Positions 9,709 through 22,276 of a stretch of 64,000 bases of DNA are shown here, piece by piece. The position numbers were made by a program, and so were the translations under genes. This DNA comes from Salipiger abyssi (GTDB lineage: Bacteria; Pseudomonadota; Alphaproteobacteria; Rhodobacterales; Rhodobacteraceae), in assembly GCF_017311415.1 (NCBI RefSeq), contig NZ_JAEKIS010000005.1:186001-250000 (forward strand), in the 5' to 3' direction. Every line of letters starts with the position of its first letter. Position 1 is the first letter of the stretch. The notes beneath the pieces are model-generated. The model saw only the letters and a list, made by a program, of their open reading frames with translations. It did not search any database and was not told the DNA's origin.

Positions 9709-10401
9709 TCAGGCCTCCTGACGCTCTTCGCGGGCCGAAATCTCGCTCCAGGCGCGGTTGATGTCGATGAGCCGTTTTTCAGAAAGCTTCACCGCCTCCT
9801 CCGGCACGCCGCGCGCCTGCATCACATCCGGGTGGCTGTCGCGCACGAGCTGGCGCCAGTGGCGGCGGATCTCGGGCATGGGCGTGTCGGGCGTCACTCC
9901 CAGCACCGCATAGGGGTCGGGCGCCGCATCGGGCACGAAGCGGGCGCGCAGGGCGCGGAAATCGGGTTGCGGCACACCAAAGATCTCGGCCACGCGTTCG
10001 AGGAACTGATCCTCACCCGGGTGGTAATGCCCGTCGGCCACGGCGATGTGAAAGAGCCCCTCCATCAGGTCGCAGACCGGGCCGCTCGCCTCGTCGAACA
10101 TACGGCGGATGCGGCGGGCGTATTCTTCGAACCCGGCCACGTCCTGCCGGGCGAGGTTGAACACCCGGGCCGCCGCCTTCTCGTCCTCGGGCGCGATGTA
10201 GAACACCTCGCGAAAGGCGGCGACCTCGTTGCGGGTCACCTGGCCGTCGGCCTTGGCCATCTTGGCCGAAAGCGCGATCACCGCGATGGTAAAGGCCACG
10301 CTGCGTTCGGGAGGCTGGCGCAACCGGTCGAAGACCGCGCCCAGCCCCTCGCCCTTGGCCAGCGCGGAAAGCGCTTCGGAAATGCGGGTCCAGATCGACA
10401 T
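9709..10401 (-). CDS. DjlA-like protein: TerB domain plus DnaJ domain
   Basis: 230 residues. Residues 30-145 look like a TerB-type helical metal/tellurite-associated domain with acidic helices (MAKADGQVTRNEV and VADGHYHPGEDQF). Residues 162-226 are a J domain (PYAVLGVTPDTPMPEIRRHW) with the HPD triad at 190-192, expected to stimulate an Hsp70/DnaK ATPase. Unlike E. coli DjlA there is no N-terminal transmembrane helix, so the protein is predicted soluble. It is in line with the EEP gene. Function beyond co-chaperone is unknown. Confidence 0.85.
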   Translation of the reverse strand: MSIWTRISEALSALAKGEGLGAVFDRLRQPPERSVAFTIAVIALSAKMAKADGQVTRNEVAAFREVFYIAPEDEKAAARVFNLARQDVAGFEEYARRIRRMFDEASGPVCDLMEGLFHIAVADGHYHPGEDQFLERVAEIFGVPQPDFRALRARFVPDAAPDPYAVLGVTPDTPMPEIRRHWRQLVRDSHPDVMQARGVPEEAVKLSEKRLIDINRAWSEISAREERQEA

Positions 10402-10442
10402 GGGAGGATATTACGCTGTCCGCGCCGGACTGTCAGGGCGGC

Positions 10443-10922
10443 TCAGAGAAATTTCTGCATTAGCACAAGGTCCATCCAGCGACCGAACTTGTAGCCGACC
10501 TGCGGCAGCCGTGCCGTCTCGCGGAAACCGATGGCGGCGTGAAAGGCCACGCCCTCGGGGTTTTCCGCCGAAACGCCAGCAAAGAGCGAATGCACCCCCT
10601 GCCCCCGCGCCACCTCTTCGAGCGCGCTCATCAGCGCGCGGCCCGCACCGCGCCCGCGCGCGGCGGGCGACAGGATGATCGTGTGCTCCTTGGTGCGCGC
10701 ATAGCCGGGGCCGGCGCGGAAGGGAAAGAAGGTTGCGAGCCCCAACAGCGCGCCCTCCGCCTCCGCCACCTGAAAGGCCGGGCCGCGCGCGGCGATATCG
10801 GCGGTGAGGCCGGTTTCGGTCTTGAGCTCGGTGCTGAAGGTGATGGCGGTGTTTTCGATCCACGGGTTCCAGAGCGCCACCAGCGCCGCCGCATCCTCCG
10901 CCCGCGCCGGGCGGACGATCAT
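10443..10922 (-). CDS. GNAT acetyltransferase, phosphinothricin acetyltransferase-like
   Basis: 159 residues. It transfers acetyl from acetyl-CoA to a small amine. RGRGAGRALMSAL (about residues 93-105) is the acetyl-CoA pyrophosphate loop, and LFAGVSAENPEGVAFHAAIG with the later VGYKFGRWMD is the pattern of the Pat/Bar subfamily, also used on methionine sulfoximine or sulfone. ATG 10922 is preferred because it overlaps the upstream gene by ATGA. The natural substrate is not known. Confidence 0.85.
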   Translation of the reverse strand: MIVRPARAEDAAALVALWNPWIENTAITFSTELKTETGLTADIAARGPAFQVAEAEGALLGLATFFPFRAGPGYARTKEHTIILSPAARGRGAGRALMSALEEVARGQGVHSLFAGVSAENPEGVAFHAAIGFRETARLPQVGYKFGRWMDLVLMQKFL

Positions 10923-11539
10923 TGCAGCACCCTCACCTGACCCTGCGCATTGCGCAGCTCGGCCCGCAGCCCCGGCGCGTCGCCCGTCGCGAATTGCACC
11001 AGCGGTGCGTCGAGATATGGCGCCAGCAGCGCCTCCAGCGCATCGGCCTCGGGATGGGTGACCATGAGCCGGGCCAGTGTGGTGCCGGAAGCCGAGAGCA
11101 TCGCGCCGGCGGGCACCGGGCTGCGCCATTCGATCAGCGCCGGGAACATCCCGTCAAAGGGCAGCATGCCGTCCTCGGGCACCGACATGACCCAACGCAG
11201 GCGTCCGCGCGACAGCGCGACCGGGCGCCCGGCCATGGGCAGCGCTTCGAGCGCGGCCTCCATATCCTTTACCCGGCAAATCCACTTATCCAGACGCGCC
11301 GGGCCCTCGAACCGGTCGAGCCCGAACCAGCGCGGCTCCTCCGGCGGCGGTGCGGCAGGGTCGATGGACATCGCTTCGAGATAGAGCCCCCGGCCCAGCC
11401 CCAGAAGCTGGTTATGGGTGCCATAGCGCGGGTGTTCCCCGCCCGGCAAAAGCGGCATCCCGACCGCCGCCTCGGAATGCGCGACCGCCTCTTCCAGGCT
11501 CTCGCCCAGTACCGCGATGTGATCCAGCTGAAGCTTCAT
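10919..11539 (-). CDS. Glyoxalase-like (VOC) domain protein
   Basis: 206 residues. It opens with LQLDHIAVLGESLEEAV, the beta-alpha start of a vicinal oxygen chelate module with a potential metal His at position 6. Further conserved positions (GTHNQLLGLG and YLEAMSID) match the glyoxalase-like domain family. This is longer than a simple VOC fold and may hold two pseudo-repeats. It is translationally coupled to the downstream acetyltransferase (4-nt overlap), hinting at modification or detoxification of a shared class of small molecules, which is inference only. Confidence 0.75.
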   Translation of the reverse strand: MKLQLDHIAVLGESLEEAVAHSEAAVGMPLLPGGEHPRYGTHNQLLGLGRGLYLEAMSIDPAAPPPEEPRWFGLDRFEGPARLDKWICRVKDMEAALEALPMAGRPVALSRGRLRWVMSVPEDGMLPFDGMFPALIEWRSPVPAGAMLSASGTTLARLMVTHPEADALEALLAPYLDAPLVQFATGDAPGLRAELRNAQGQVRVLQ

Positions 11540-11655
11540 CCGCCATCCGCTTGTCCTGACCCGTCCGACCCAAGATAGGGCGCGGAAATCATTAAGGAAA
11601 TGGCAAAAATGCGCAAGCGGCCCAAACGCATACGCCGGACCGTGTGGATTTTCGG

Positions 11656-11702
11656 TCTCTCCGGAGGTCGGACGGGCCGGTTTCGGCCCGTCCGTGGAGA
11701 GA
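11656..11702 (-). terminator. Nested hairpin downstream of methylmalonyl-CoA mutase
   Basis: An outer stem TCTCTCC/GGAGAGA (11656-11662 with 11696-11702) surrounds an inner 10-bp stem GGACGGGCCG/CGGCCCGTCC with a GTTT loop. It lies 25 nt after the mutase stop on the minus strand. Only a short A/T tail follows (AAAATCC some 3 nt past the stem), so strength is moderate. Confidence 0.6.
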
Positions 11703-11727
11703 TTTGTGCAACGCGCCTACGCGGCGA

Positions 11728-13857
<2,130 letters not shown>

Positions 13858-14891
13858 CGTCTTGTCCTCTCTCTCTGGGAGCCGGCGGCCAGTTGATCCT
13901 GTCCTGTCCGGGCTCCGGGTCTTCCGTCAGTCGGGCCAGACCATCCGCCCCGGCGCGCAGCCAGAACAGATCGTCCGCATAGGTTTCGCGCAGGCGAGCG
14001 GCCTGCCCGGGCGAGAACGGCATCCAGCGCCCCTCGCCCTCGGGCAACGCAGCGGCGGCCGCGCCGCGTTCGGCCAGCAGCGCCCGCAGCATTGCGAGAC
14101 CGGGGCCGCGATGTTCCCAGATCCCGCCGGACGGCAGCGGCGGCGCAAAGCGCAGCCCCGCCGCATGCATCAGCAGCCGGTCGGGCCGCGCGGCAAAGCG
14201 TTCGAAGGGCGTGACCAGCAGCTCCGTTCCCAGCAGGGCCGCGGCGATATCGGCGATCACCGGGCGCCAGCTCTGCGCGCGCGCCGCCAGCGCGTCGATC
14301 TGCGCCACATCCGGCAGCGGCAGGCCGCGCCCGACGAGAAAGGCCAGCGCCGAGGCCCACCACATCTCGGGCGAGCGGATCTGCAACACCGCGCGGCGCA
14401 CCGGGCCAAACGCCTCCGCCACCCGCGCCAGCCTCTGGCCGGCCTGCGGATAGAGCCGCCGCGCGCGCAGACAGGCGCGCGGGCTGCCCAGCATATCCTC
14501 GTCCGTGACCAGCAGCAGCGGCAGCTCGCGCCGCGCCGAGGCCGCGACCGCAAGCCGCACCCGCCCCGTGGCGCGCCGCGCCGCCACCGGATCGGCAGGC
14601 GGCGCCATCAGCCCGTGAAACAGCCCGTTGCGGGTGCGCCAGGGCCCCCAGAAGCCGACGCCCTGCCCCGCCAGTGGCGCATCGGCACCGCGCAGATAGG
14701 TCTGAAACGTGGTCGAGCCCGCGCGATGGGCCCCGAGATGCAGGACGATGTCCATTCCGGTCCGTCTCCATATGGGAAATCCGCGCCATCATGCGCCCCT
14801 CCCCATGAGAAACCGGTTAAGTCCGGAAAAATTCGCGCGCGCGGCTGCGAAACGCTGTGCAGAGCCGGCGCGCGCGCCTATATCTGAGGGT

Positions 14892-15350
14892 ATGAAGCGC
14901 TGCATCACCCTTGTGTCGATTGGATTTTTCACCCTCACCGCCGGGCTCGGCGCGGCGCAGGGCGCCGAACCGACCGAGGCCGAGACGATCCGCCCCGCCG
15001 ATGAGGCCACGCTGGAGGAGTTCCTCTGGATCAAGCGCCCGCTGGTGGTCTTTGCCGACAACCCCGCCGATCCGCGATATGTGCAGCAGATGCAGCTCAT
15101 CACCGAGCGGCTCGATGCGCTGGAAGAGCGCGACGCGGTGGTGATCACCGACACCGATCCCTCGGCGCGCTCGCCGATCCGGCGCGAGCTGCGCCCGCGC
15201 GGCTTCATGTTCACGCTGGTCGCCAAGGACGGCACGGTCATCATCCGCAAGCCCGCACCCTGGGACGTGCGCGAGATCTCGCGCTCCATCGACAAGCAGC
15301 CGCTGCGCCAGCAGGAGGTGCGCGACCGGCGCGATACCTTGCGGCAATGA
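14892..15350 (+). CDS. DUF4174-like exported protein
   Basis: 152 residues with an N-terminal signal peptide (MKRCITLVSIGFFTLTAGLGAAQGA). The mature part starts DEATLEEFLWIKRPLVVFADN and ends with a thioredoxin-fold-like VAKDGTVIIRKPAPWDVREI, the pattern of DUF4174 periplasmic proteins. No CxxC is present, so redox activity is not implied. GAGGG precedes ATG 14892. It is the only plus-strand gene inside the minus-strand propionate block and splits pccA from the mutase. Confidence 0.75.
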   Translation: MKRCITLVSIGFFTLTAGLGAAQGAEPTEAETIRPADEATLEEFLWIKRPLVVFADNPADPRYVQQMQLITERLDALEERDAVVITDTDPSARSPIRRELRPRGFMFTLVAKDGTVIIRKPAPWDVREISRSIDKQPLRQQEVRDRRDTLRQ

Positions 15351-15404
15351 CGCGAACGGCCTATATTGAGGGTGTGCGCATCATGGCGCATGCAGGAGCG
15401 TAAG

Positions 15405-15479
15405 ATGGAAAAAGATCCCAACATTCCCTTCACTCCGATCCCGCTGACCGGCCGGAGCGGGCCGCGTCCGGGCTATTGA
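15405..15479 (+). CDS. Possible 24-residue micro-ORF
   Basis: A short frame MEKDPNIPFTPIPLTGRSGP followed by RPGY, preceded by GGAGCG at 8-nt spacing (GCAGGAGCGTAAG then ATG). Proline-rich, with no hydrophobic segment. Its 3' half overlaps the end of the opposite-strand membrane-protein gene. The ribosome site and the stop directly after the protein-like stretch are suggestive, but chance is not excluded at this size. Confidence 0.3.
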   Translation: MEKDPNIPFTPIPLTGRSGPRPGY

Positions 15480-16227
15480 CCCGGGCAATCACCGCATCCG
15501 CCGCCGCGGAGCCGCCCGCCGCATAGGCCCGGATCAGTTCCAGCGCGTGCTGACCCAGAACAAAGGCCTGACGCCGCATATCCGCGTAGTCCTCGTACAT
15601 GGCGATGCGCCGCTCCTGCGGCAGCGTCGCCCGGAAATACTCTCCCCGCATATCCTCGGCCATGATGCTCAGCGCCTTGACCTGGCTGTAATAGGCGACG
15701 ACCGCGTCGATGGTCTGCCGGGGCAGCACCTCGATCTCCTCGACAATCGCATCGAAGACGTGATCGTGCCGTTCATGCGGAATGAAAGGCACGAAATCGC
15801 GCTCCCGCCGCATGCGCGCAGCCGTTTCGGTCATGTAGCCATCAGCACGCCCCTCGTCCCACATCGCCCGCAGCGTGTTGCCGATCTCGGCATAGAGCGC
15901 CTTGTGATAGTCCCGCAGTCGCTCGGCCTTGGCACGCGAGCGGCCGATCTCGGAAAAGATCGCGGTGGTCAGCCAGCCCATGGCGATGACCGTGCCCGCG
16001 ATCAGCGCCTGCCAGAGTCGGTCTTCCAGATCGACGAGTTGTGCCAGCAGCAACAGCGGCACGCCCAGCAGGATCGCCATCGGCAGTGCGATGCGGAACA
16101 GGAATTGCGACAGGATCAGCCGGGGCGTTGCCGCCCCGGAGCCGAGGTAAAGCGCAGCCCACAGCAGGACGAGCGCGGCAAACCCGCCCCCGATCCAGAT
16201 GCCAGTGCTGGGCTGCGCCTGGTCCAT
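15430..16227 (-). CDS. Membrane protein with long cytosolic helical domain, unknown
   Basis: 265 residues. Three transmembrane helices in the first 90 residues (IWIGGGFAALVLLWAALYLG; LILSQFLFRIALPMAILLGV; LWQALIAGTVIAMGWLTTAI) are followed by a charged helical region of about 170 residues (RSRAKAERLRDYHKALYAEI and onward). The start is 4 nt downstream of the pccA stop, so it is surely cotranscribed with pccA. No family recognised; its position suggests an accessory of the propionate operon, but no motif supports a specific role. Confidence 0.72.
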   Translation of the reverse strand: MDQAQPSTGIWIGGGFAALVLLWAALYLGSGAATPRLILSQFLFRIALPMAILLGVPLLLLAQLVDLEDRLWQALIAGTVIAMGWLTTAIFSEIGRSRAKAERLRDYHKALYAEIGNTLRAMWDEGRADGYMTETAARMRRERDFVPFIPHERHDHVFDAIVEEIEVLPRQTIDAVVAYYSQVKALSIMAEDMRGEYFRATLPQERRIAMYEDYADMRRQAFVLGQHALELIRAYAAGGSAAADAVIARVNSPDAARSGRSAGSE

Positions 16228-16231
16228 GGGA

Positions 16232-18232
<2,001 letters not shown>

Positions 18233-18372
18233 ATCTGTCCCTTTCCTACATATTCCTCAGGCCGCGCGGTGCCTCCGCGTCTCCGGCCACGAAAAAGCCA
18301 CCGGCGCCGGGGGCACCGATGGCTTGCATAACCTCTACCGTTTCAGCGCCGAAACCGGCGCCGATCTGGTGA

Positions 18373-18582
18373 TCAGTTACAGTATTGCGGGGTGACGTCG
18401 TCGCAGACGGTGCCTGCGGCTGCACCCACGGCGGCGCCGACCATCCCGTCGCCGCCGAGCGCACGGTCTGCCAGATAGCCGCCGCCGGCACCAAGGCCCG
18501 CACGACCGATATCCGAGGTCTCGCAGGCTGCGACGGTGAAGAGACCGAGAACGGCGACGATGCGAAGAACGGTTTTAGCCAT
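18373..18582 (-). CDS. Small glycine-zipper lipoprotein
   Basis: 69 residues with a lipobox (LFTVAAC, Cys at position 20) after a short hydrophobic signal. The mature protein is glycine/alanine-rich (GRAGLGAGGGYLADRALGGD and VGAAVGAAAGTVC), a glycine-zipper feature found in small envelope lipoproteins. Two further cysteines near the C-terminus (CDDVTPQYC) could form a disulfide. It sits between pccA and an unknown gene in the pcc block. Confidence 0.75.
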   Translation of the reverse strand: MAKTVLRIVAVLGLFTVAACETSDIGRAGLGAGGGYLADRALGGDGMVGAAVGAAAGTVCDDVTPQYCN

Positions 18583-18937
18583 GAGGAAAACTCCCTGTGA
18601 TGGTTGCGATATTTCACGGTCACAACGTCACGTTCCGTCGGGAGGTTCCAAGAAAATCGTACGACACAGCGCAAACCGGCGGCGCGGCGCCTGTCGCCGG
18701 CGGAAAACCGCACGCGAGAGTCAGAGCCGGGGAAAAGAAAGGCGGACGGACGGCCAGGGGATGCGCCGTGCCGCCCGCCAGGGGAAGGGTAACGGTGAAT
18801 GAGCTGCGTCCTACGGAGACGCGGAACCACTCGCAACACGTCCAGCCTGCCCGACTCGCCACGCGCCGCATAGCGGTATCTGCCACACAACTTAAACTCG
18901 GCGCTCTTTCGCGCATACTCTCCTCTGAGTGGCAAAT
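18583..18937. other. 355-nt spacer in pcc block
   Basis: No convincing gene. It holds the upstream region of the glycine-zipper lipoprotein on the minus strand, and its composition is less regular than neighbouring genes. Open frames here lack ribosome sites and family similarity. I see no strong hairpin or known operator; an internal promoter is possible but not demonstrable. Confidence 0.5.
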
Positions 18938-19300
18938 TCACGCCCATTCCGTGCCCTCCTCGAAGGCTTCGGGAAAGGCCGCGCGCGCTGCCTGCTCGTC
19001 GATGATCAGCATCGACTCGTAGCTTTCGGGATCGAACGGGTCGTCATAGGGCAGCACTTCGCGCCCGAAGAGCCAGGACAACCGCCCGGCATCGAGATTG
19101 CCGCGCTCGAACGGCTCGGTTCCGAAATGCGCCCAGAGTGATGCCATAAAGGCGAGATCGGCGCGCTTGTCGGGGCTGCGGCGGTCGCGATAGCGCTCGC
19201 GCCGCACGATCGGCGTCACCCCCTTGGGGTTGGCGCGCCGGATGGTGAATTGGTAATCGGTGCCGGGCAGACGGCCCGGAAAGCCGCGGTGTTTCAGCAT
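18938..19300 (-). CDS. Conserved hypothetical protein in pcc block
   Basis: 120 residues, no signal peptide or membrane span. Basic first half (FTIRRANPKGVTPIVRRERY) and acidic second half (LPYDDPFDPESYESMLIIDE). The sequence is rich in aromatic and charged residues like a compact folded domain. No family recognised. It has normal high-GC codon use and lies in line with the lipoprotein genes, so it is likely real and cotranscribed with pccB/pccA. Confidence 0.6.
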   Translation of the reverse strand: MLKHRGFPGRLPGTDYQFTIRRANPKGVTPIVRRERYRDRRSPDKRADLAFMASLWAHFGTEPFERGNLDAGRLSWLFGREVLPYDDPFDPESYESMLIIDEQAARAAFPEAFEEGTEWA

Positions 19301-19345
19301 CGCCCGCCCTCCTCAGCGAAGGGCACCGCGCGGGGCGAAAGGGGG

Positions 19346-19366
19346 ACGGGCCCGCAGGCCCGCCCC
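19346..19366 (-). terminator. Weak hairpin after 46-residue lipoprotein
   Basis: GACGGGCC-CGCA-GGCCCG stem directly downstream (minus strand) of the lipoprotein stop, followed by CCCCCTTTCG. It has a short T-run, so partial termination or mRNA protection is more likely than full termination within the operon. Confidence 0.4.
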
Positions 19367-19372
19367 GGAGTC

Positions 19373-19513
19373 TTATTTGTACTTGCCGGTGTAGACGGGC
19401 TCGGTGCTGATCGGCTCGGGGTCGACCACAACGAACTCTTCTTCCTGCTGGCCGCCGCAGGCGGCAAGGCCGAACAGACCCAGCATGGCGAGAACTTTGA
19501 TGCTCTTGGACAT
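19373..19513 (-). CDS. 46-residue lipoprotein
   Basis: MSKSIKVLAMLGLFGLAAC: a textbook lipoprotein signal with lipobox LAAC (Cys19). The mature 28 residues start GGQQEEEF and are acidic and proline-rich, ending in YTGKYK. It resembles minimal lipoproteins such as entericidin-like or unknown envelope peptides, but no family is assigned. The ATG has an AGGAGT-type site upstream. It is one of two small lipoproteins inside the pccB-pccA interval. Confidence 0.75.
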   Translation of the reverse strand: MSKSIKVLAMLGLFGLAACGGQQEEEFVVVDPEPISTEPVYTGKYK

Positions 19514-19727
19514 CTCTTACTCCTGTCAGGTTCAACGAAACCGACAGGACCTGTTGGCCCTGCCTGTCCTCGTTCCGAGGTAACGATTGCTTGGGTGCAA
19601 TCCGAGTCGACCATATCCGAATTCCAAACCGAAAGATATCGGGGCCGCGCGCATGCGGCCACCTGTGGCGGCAAAGCCGCAGTCCCCTGCCCACATGAGA
19701 ATTTCCCCGCAAGATATTGTGGACACA

Positions 19728-20204
19728 TCAGAAAGCCTCCCAGATGCAGCGGCCGTCCCGCAGGCTGTAAGCCTCGAAATACTGCCGTATTCCCGGCGAA
19801 GGATCGCCGAATTCCACCGGCTCCGCCATGAGCGAGATCACGATGCGCGCAGGCACCGGCTCGGCCCCGGCAAGCTCTCCGGCAGCCACGTCCTGACAGA
19901 GGAAATCCATGTCGCCGGAGACCTCCTCATAAGGACGCGGGCTATCGCCGCCGATCTCGGGCGCAACAAAGCGGAAACGGTAGATCGCCCCCTCGCCCGG
20001 CGCGTCCATACGCATGTCGTGAAAGGCCACGGGCATGCCGGACGGCACCGCCACCGGCGCGCTCTCGGCCAGCGCAAACGCCGGATCGGCGAGGCACAGC
20101 GCCAGAAGCAGCCCCCGTCCCGGCCCCCGCGCCGGGACCTCCCGGCCGGTCATGAGGCCCCGGAACAGGTCCGGGGCGCGTCGCAGCCTGTGAATGACCT
20201 TCAT
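19728..20204 (-). CDS. DUF6497-like exported protein
   Basis: 158 residues from ATG 20204, which overlaps the upstream stop as ATGA; a GTG at 20213 is an alternative. An N-terminal hydrophobic stretch (GLLLALCLADPAFALAE) suggests export. The mature part VAVPSGMPVAFHDMRMDAP, FRFVAPEIG, PARIVISLMAEPV and the terminal RCIWEAF follow the pattern I associate with DUF6497, a Rhodobacteraceae family of unknown function. It has two Cys (DFLCQDV and RCIW) that may pair. Confidence 0.65.
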   Translation of the reverse strand: MKVIHRLRRAPDLFRGLMTGREVPARGPGRGLLLALCLADPAFALAESAPVAVPSGMPVAFHDMRMDAPGEGAIYRFRFVAPEIGGDSPRPYEEVSGDMDFLCQDVAAGELAGAEPVPARIVISLMAEPVEFGDPSPGIRQYFEAYSLRDGRCIWEAF

Positions 20205-20539
20205 GACGACCACCTTACCCAGCGCGCCCGATTGCCCGCATCCTCCAGAACCCCGGCGATGCAGGCTTCGGCCCGCGCCCGTGGCGCCCGACCCTCGACC
20301 TGCCCGCCGGCACGCAGAACCGTGCCCTCCGGCCCGTCGCTGACCGCGACGCAGGGGGAAAAGCCGCGCAGATGCTGGAGCGCGCGCCAGATATCCTGGC
20401 GCACCTGATGCGCCAGCCGCGCCTTGCGCGCGACCGGCGGCAGCCGCGTCTCGACGCTCAGATCGAAACGCGCCGGCCAGCGGCGGGCGAGGATCAGCGC
20501 CCCGTCCTGCTGCTGCATATACCAGCCCCTGCGGCCCAT
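20201..20539 (-). CDS. Conserved hypothetical protein directly after pccB
   Basis: 112 residues. ATG 20539 is chosen because GGGAGGAATC precedes it. No signal or membrane span. It opens with MGRRGWYMQQQDGALILARR, suggesting a beta-strand-rich start, then a helix (ARKARLAHQVRQDIWRALQH) and a strand GFSPCVAVSDGPEGTV. It begins 19 nt after the pccB stop and shares ATGA with the next gene. Unrecognised; tight coupling to pccB and retained fold-like composition suggest a conserved accessory. Confidence 0.65.
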   Translation of the reverse strand: MGRRGWYMQQQDGALILARRWPARFDLSVETRLPPVARKARLAHQVRQDIWRALQHLRGFSPCVAVSDGPEGTVLRAGGQVEGRAPRARAEACIAGVLEDAGNRARWVRWSS

Positions 20540-20558
20540 GATTCCTCCCAGAACCGGC

Positions 20559-22091
20559 TCAGAGCGGGATATTGTCGTGCTTCTTCCACGGATTGCTGAG
20601 CTTTTTGTTGCGCAGCATGGCAAAGGCACGGCTGACCCGGCGGCGGGTGGAGCGGGGCTGGATCACCTCGTCGATAAAGCCGCGTTCCGCCGCCACGAAG
20701 GGGTTGGCGAAGCGGTCTTCGTAATCGGCGGTGTGCTTGGCGATCTTCTCCGCATCACCGAGATCGGCGCGATGGATGATCTCGGTCGCGCCCTTGGCCC
20801 CCATCACCGCGATCTCGGCGGTGGGCCAGGCATAGTTGACATCGCCGCGCAGGTGCTTGGAGCTCATCACGTCATAAGCACCGCCATAAGCTTTGCGGGT
20901 GATCACGGTCACCTTCGGCACCGTCGCCTCGCCATAGGCAAAGAGCAGCTTGGCGCCGTGCTTGATGACGCCGCCATATTCCTGACCGGTGCCCGGCAGG
21001 AAGCCCGGCACATCGACGAAGGTCAGCAGCGGGATCTCGAAACAGTCGCAGAACCGCACGAAGCGCGCGGCCTTCTTGGAGCTGTCGATGTCGAGGCAGC
21101 CGGCAAGCACCATCGGCTGGTTGGCCACCACGCCCACGGTCTGGCCTTCGAGACGAATGAAGCCGGTGATGATGTTCTTGGCGTGCTCTTCCTGGATCTC
21201 GTAGAAATCGCCCTCGTCCGCGACCTTCAGGATCAGCTCCTTCATGTCATAGGGCTGGTTGGCGTTTTCCGGAATGATCGTGTCGAGCGAGGTTTCCACC
21301 CGGTCGACATCGTCGAAGAACGGCCGCACCGGCGGTTTCTCGCGGTTGTTGAGCGGCAGGAAATCGACCAGCCGCCGCACCTCGGCCAGCGCCTCGACAT
21401 CGTTCTCGAAGGCGCCGTCGGCGACGGAGGATTTCTTGGTATGGGTGGAGGCCCCGCCCAGCTCCTCGGCGGTCACAACCTCGTTGGTCACGGTCTTCAC
21501 CACATCGGGACCGGTGACGAACATGTAAGAGGTGTCTTTCACCATGAAGATGAAATCGGTCATCGCGGGCGAATAGACCGCGCCGCCGGCGCAGGGCCCC
21601 ATGATGACGGAAATCTGCGGGATCACACCCGAGGCCTCGATATTGCGCTGAAAGATCTCGGCATAGCCGGCCAGCGAATCGACGCCTTCCTGAATCCGCG
21701 CGCCGCCCGAATCGTTGAGCCCGATCACCGGGGCGCCGTTCTGCACCGCCATATCCATGATCTTGCAGATCTTCATCGCATGGGTGGCCGAGACGGAGCC
21801 GCCCAGAACGGTGAAGTCCTGGCTGAAGACATAGACCATGCGGCCGTTGATCGTGCCCCAGCCGGTCACCACGCCGTCACCGTAGGGGCGGTTCTTTTCC
21901 ATGCCGAAATCGGTGCAGCGATGGGCGACGAACATGTCGTATTCTTCGAAACTGCCCTCGTCGAGCAGGACCTCGATCCGTTCGCGCGCGGTCAGCTTGC
22001 CCTTGGCGTGCTGCGCATCAATCCGCTTCTGGCCCCCTCCGAGCCGCGCCCCGCTGCGGCGCTCTTCCAGTTCATGCAGAATGTCTTTCAT
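20559..22091 (-). CDS. pccB: Propionyl-CoA carboxylase, carboxyltransferase beta subunit
   Basis: 510 residues, the standard length. It transfers carboxyl from biotin on PccA to propionyl-CoA, giving (S)-methylmalonyl-CoA. Two crotonase-fold halves are visible: N-half with [20 protein letters not shown] and [16 protein letters not shown] (oxyanion), C-half with [16 protein letters not shown] and the Gly-Ala-rich [14 protein letters not shown]. It is the first gene of the minus-strand propionate block and has a candidate PccR operator upstream. Confidence 0.97.
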   Translation of the reverse strand: MKDILHELEERRSGARLGGGQKRIDAQHAKGKLTARERIEVLLDEGSFEEYDMFVAHRCTDFGMEKNRPYGDGVVTGWGTINGRMVYVFSQDFTVLGGSVSATHAMKICKIMDMAVQNGAPVIGLNDSGGARIQEGVDSLAGYAEIFQRNIEASGVIPQISVIMGPCAGGAVYSPAMTDFIFMVKDTSYMFVTGPDVVKTVTNEVVTAEELGGASTHTKKSSVADGAFENDVEALAEVRRLVDFLPLNNREKPPVRPFFDDVDRVETSLDTIIPENANQPYDMKELILKVADEGDFYEIQEEHAKNIITGFIRLEGQTVGVVANQPMVLAGCLDIDSSKKAARFVRFCDCFEIPLLTFVDVPGFLPGTGQEYGGVIKHGAKLLFAYGEATVPKVTVITRKAYGGAYDVMSSKHLRGDVNYAWPTAEIAVMGAKGATEIIHRADLGDAEKIAKHTADYEDRFANPFVAAERGFIDEVIQPRSTRRRVSRAFAMLRNKKLSNPWKKHDNIPL

Positions 22092-22149
22092 GGCCGTCCC
22101 TTTCGTTTGTCAGGACCATACAGAGGCGGCTTGTCCACTCAAGTCAAAT

Positions 22150-22206
22150 TCGGCAAATTTGCAAAGACGGAAAACAGATTGGATCGCAAAATGCAAATCC
22201 GCAAAT
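22150..22206. promoter_or_regulatory. Candidate PccR operator, pccB/MFS intergenic region
   Basis: TTTGCAAA at 22158-22165 inside the palindrome GCAAATTTGC (22153-22162), and GCAAATCCGCAAA at 22193-22205. The same two elements recur in front of pccR. R. sphaeroides PccR is known to bind TTTGCAAA-type repeats at pccB. The site lies 60-115 nt upstream of pccB and also upstream of the divergent MFS gene. Confidence 0.7.
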
Positions 22207-22276
22207 AGCGCATAATTACCGTTTTGCGCGTCAAGCCGAATGGACATTCCCCGGTTTCGGTCCTACCCCTTTGCTC

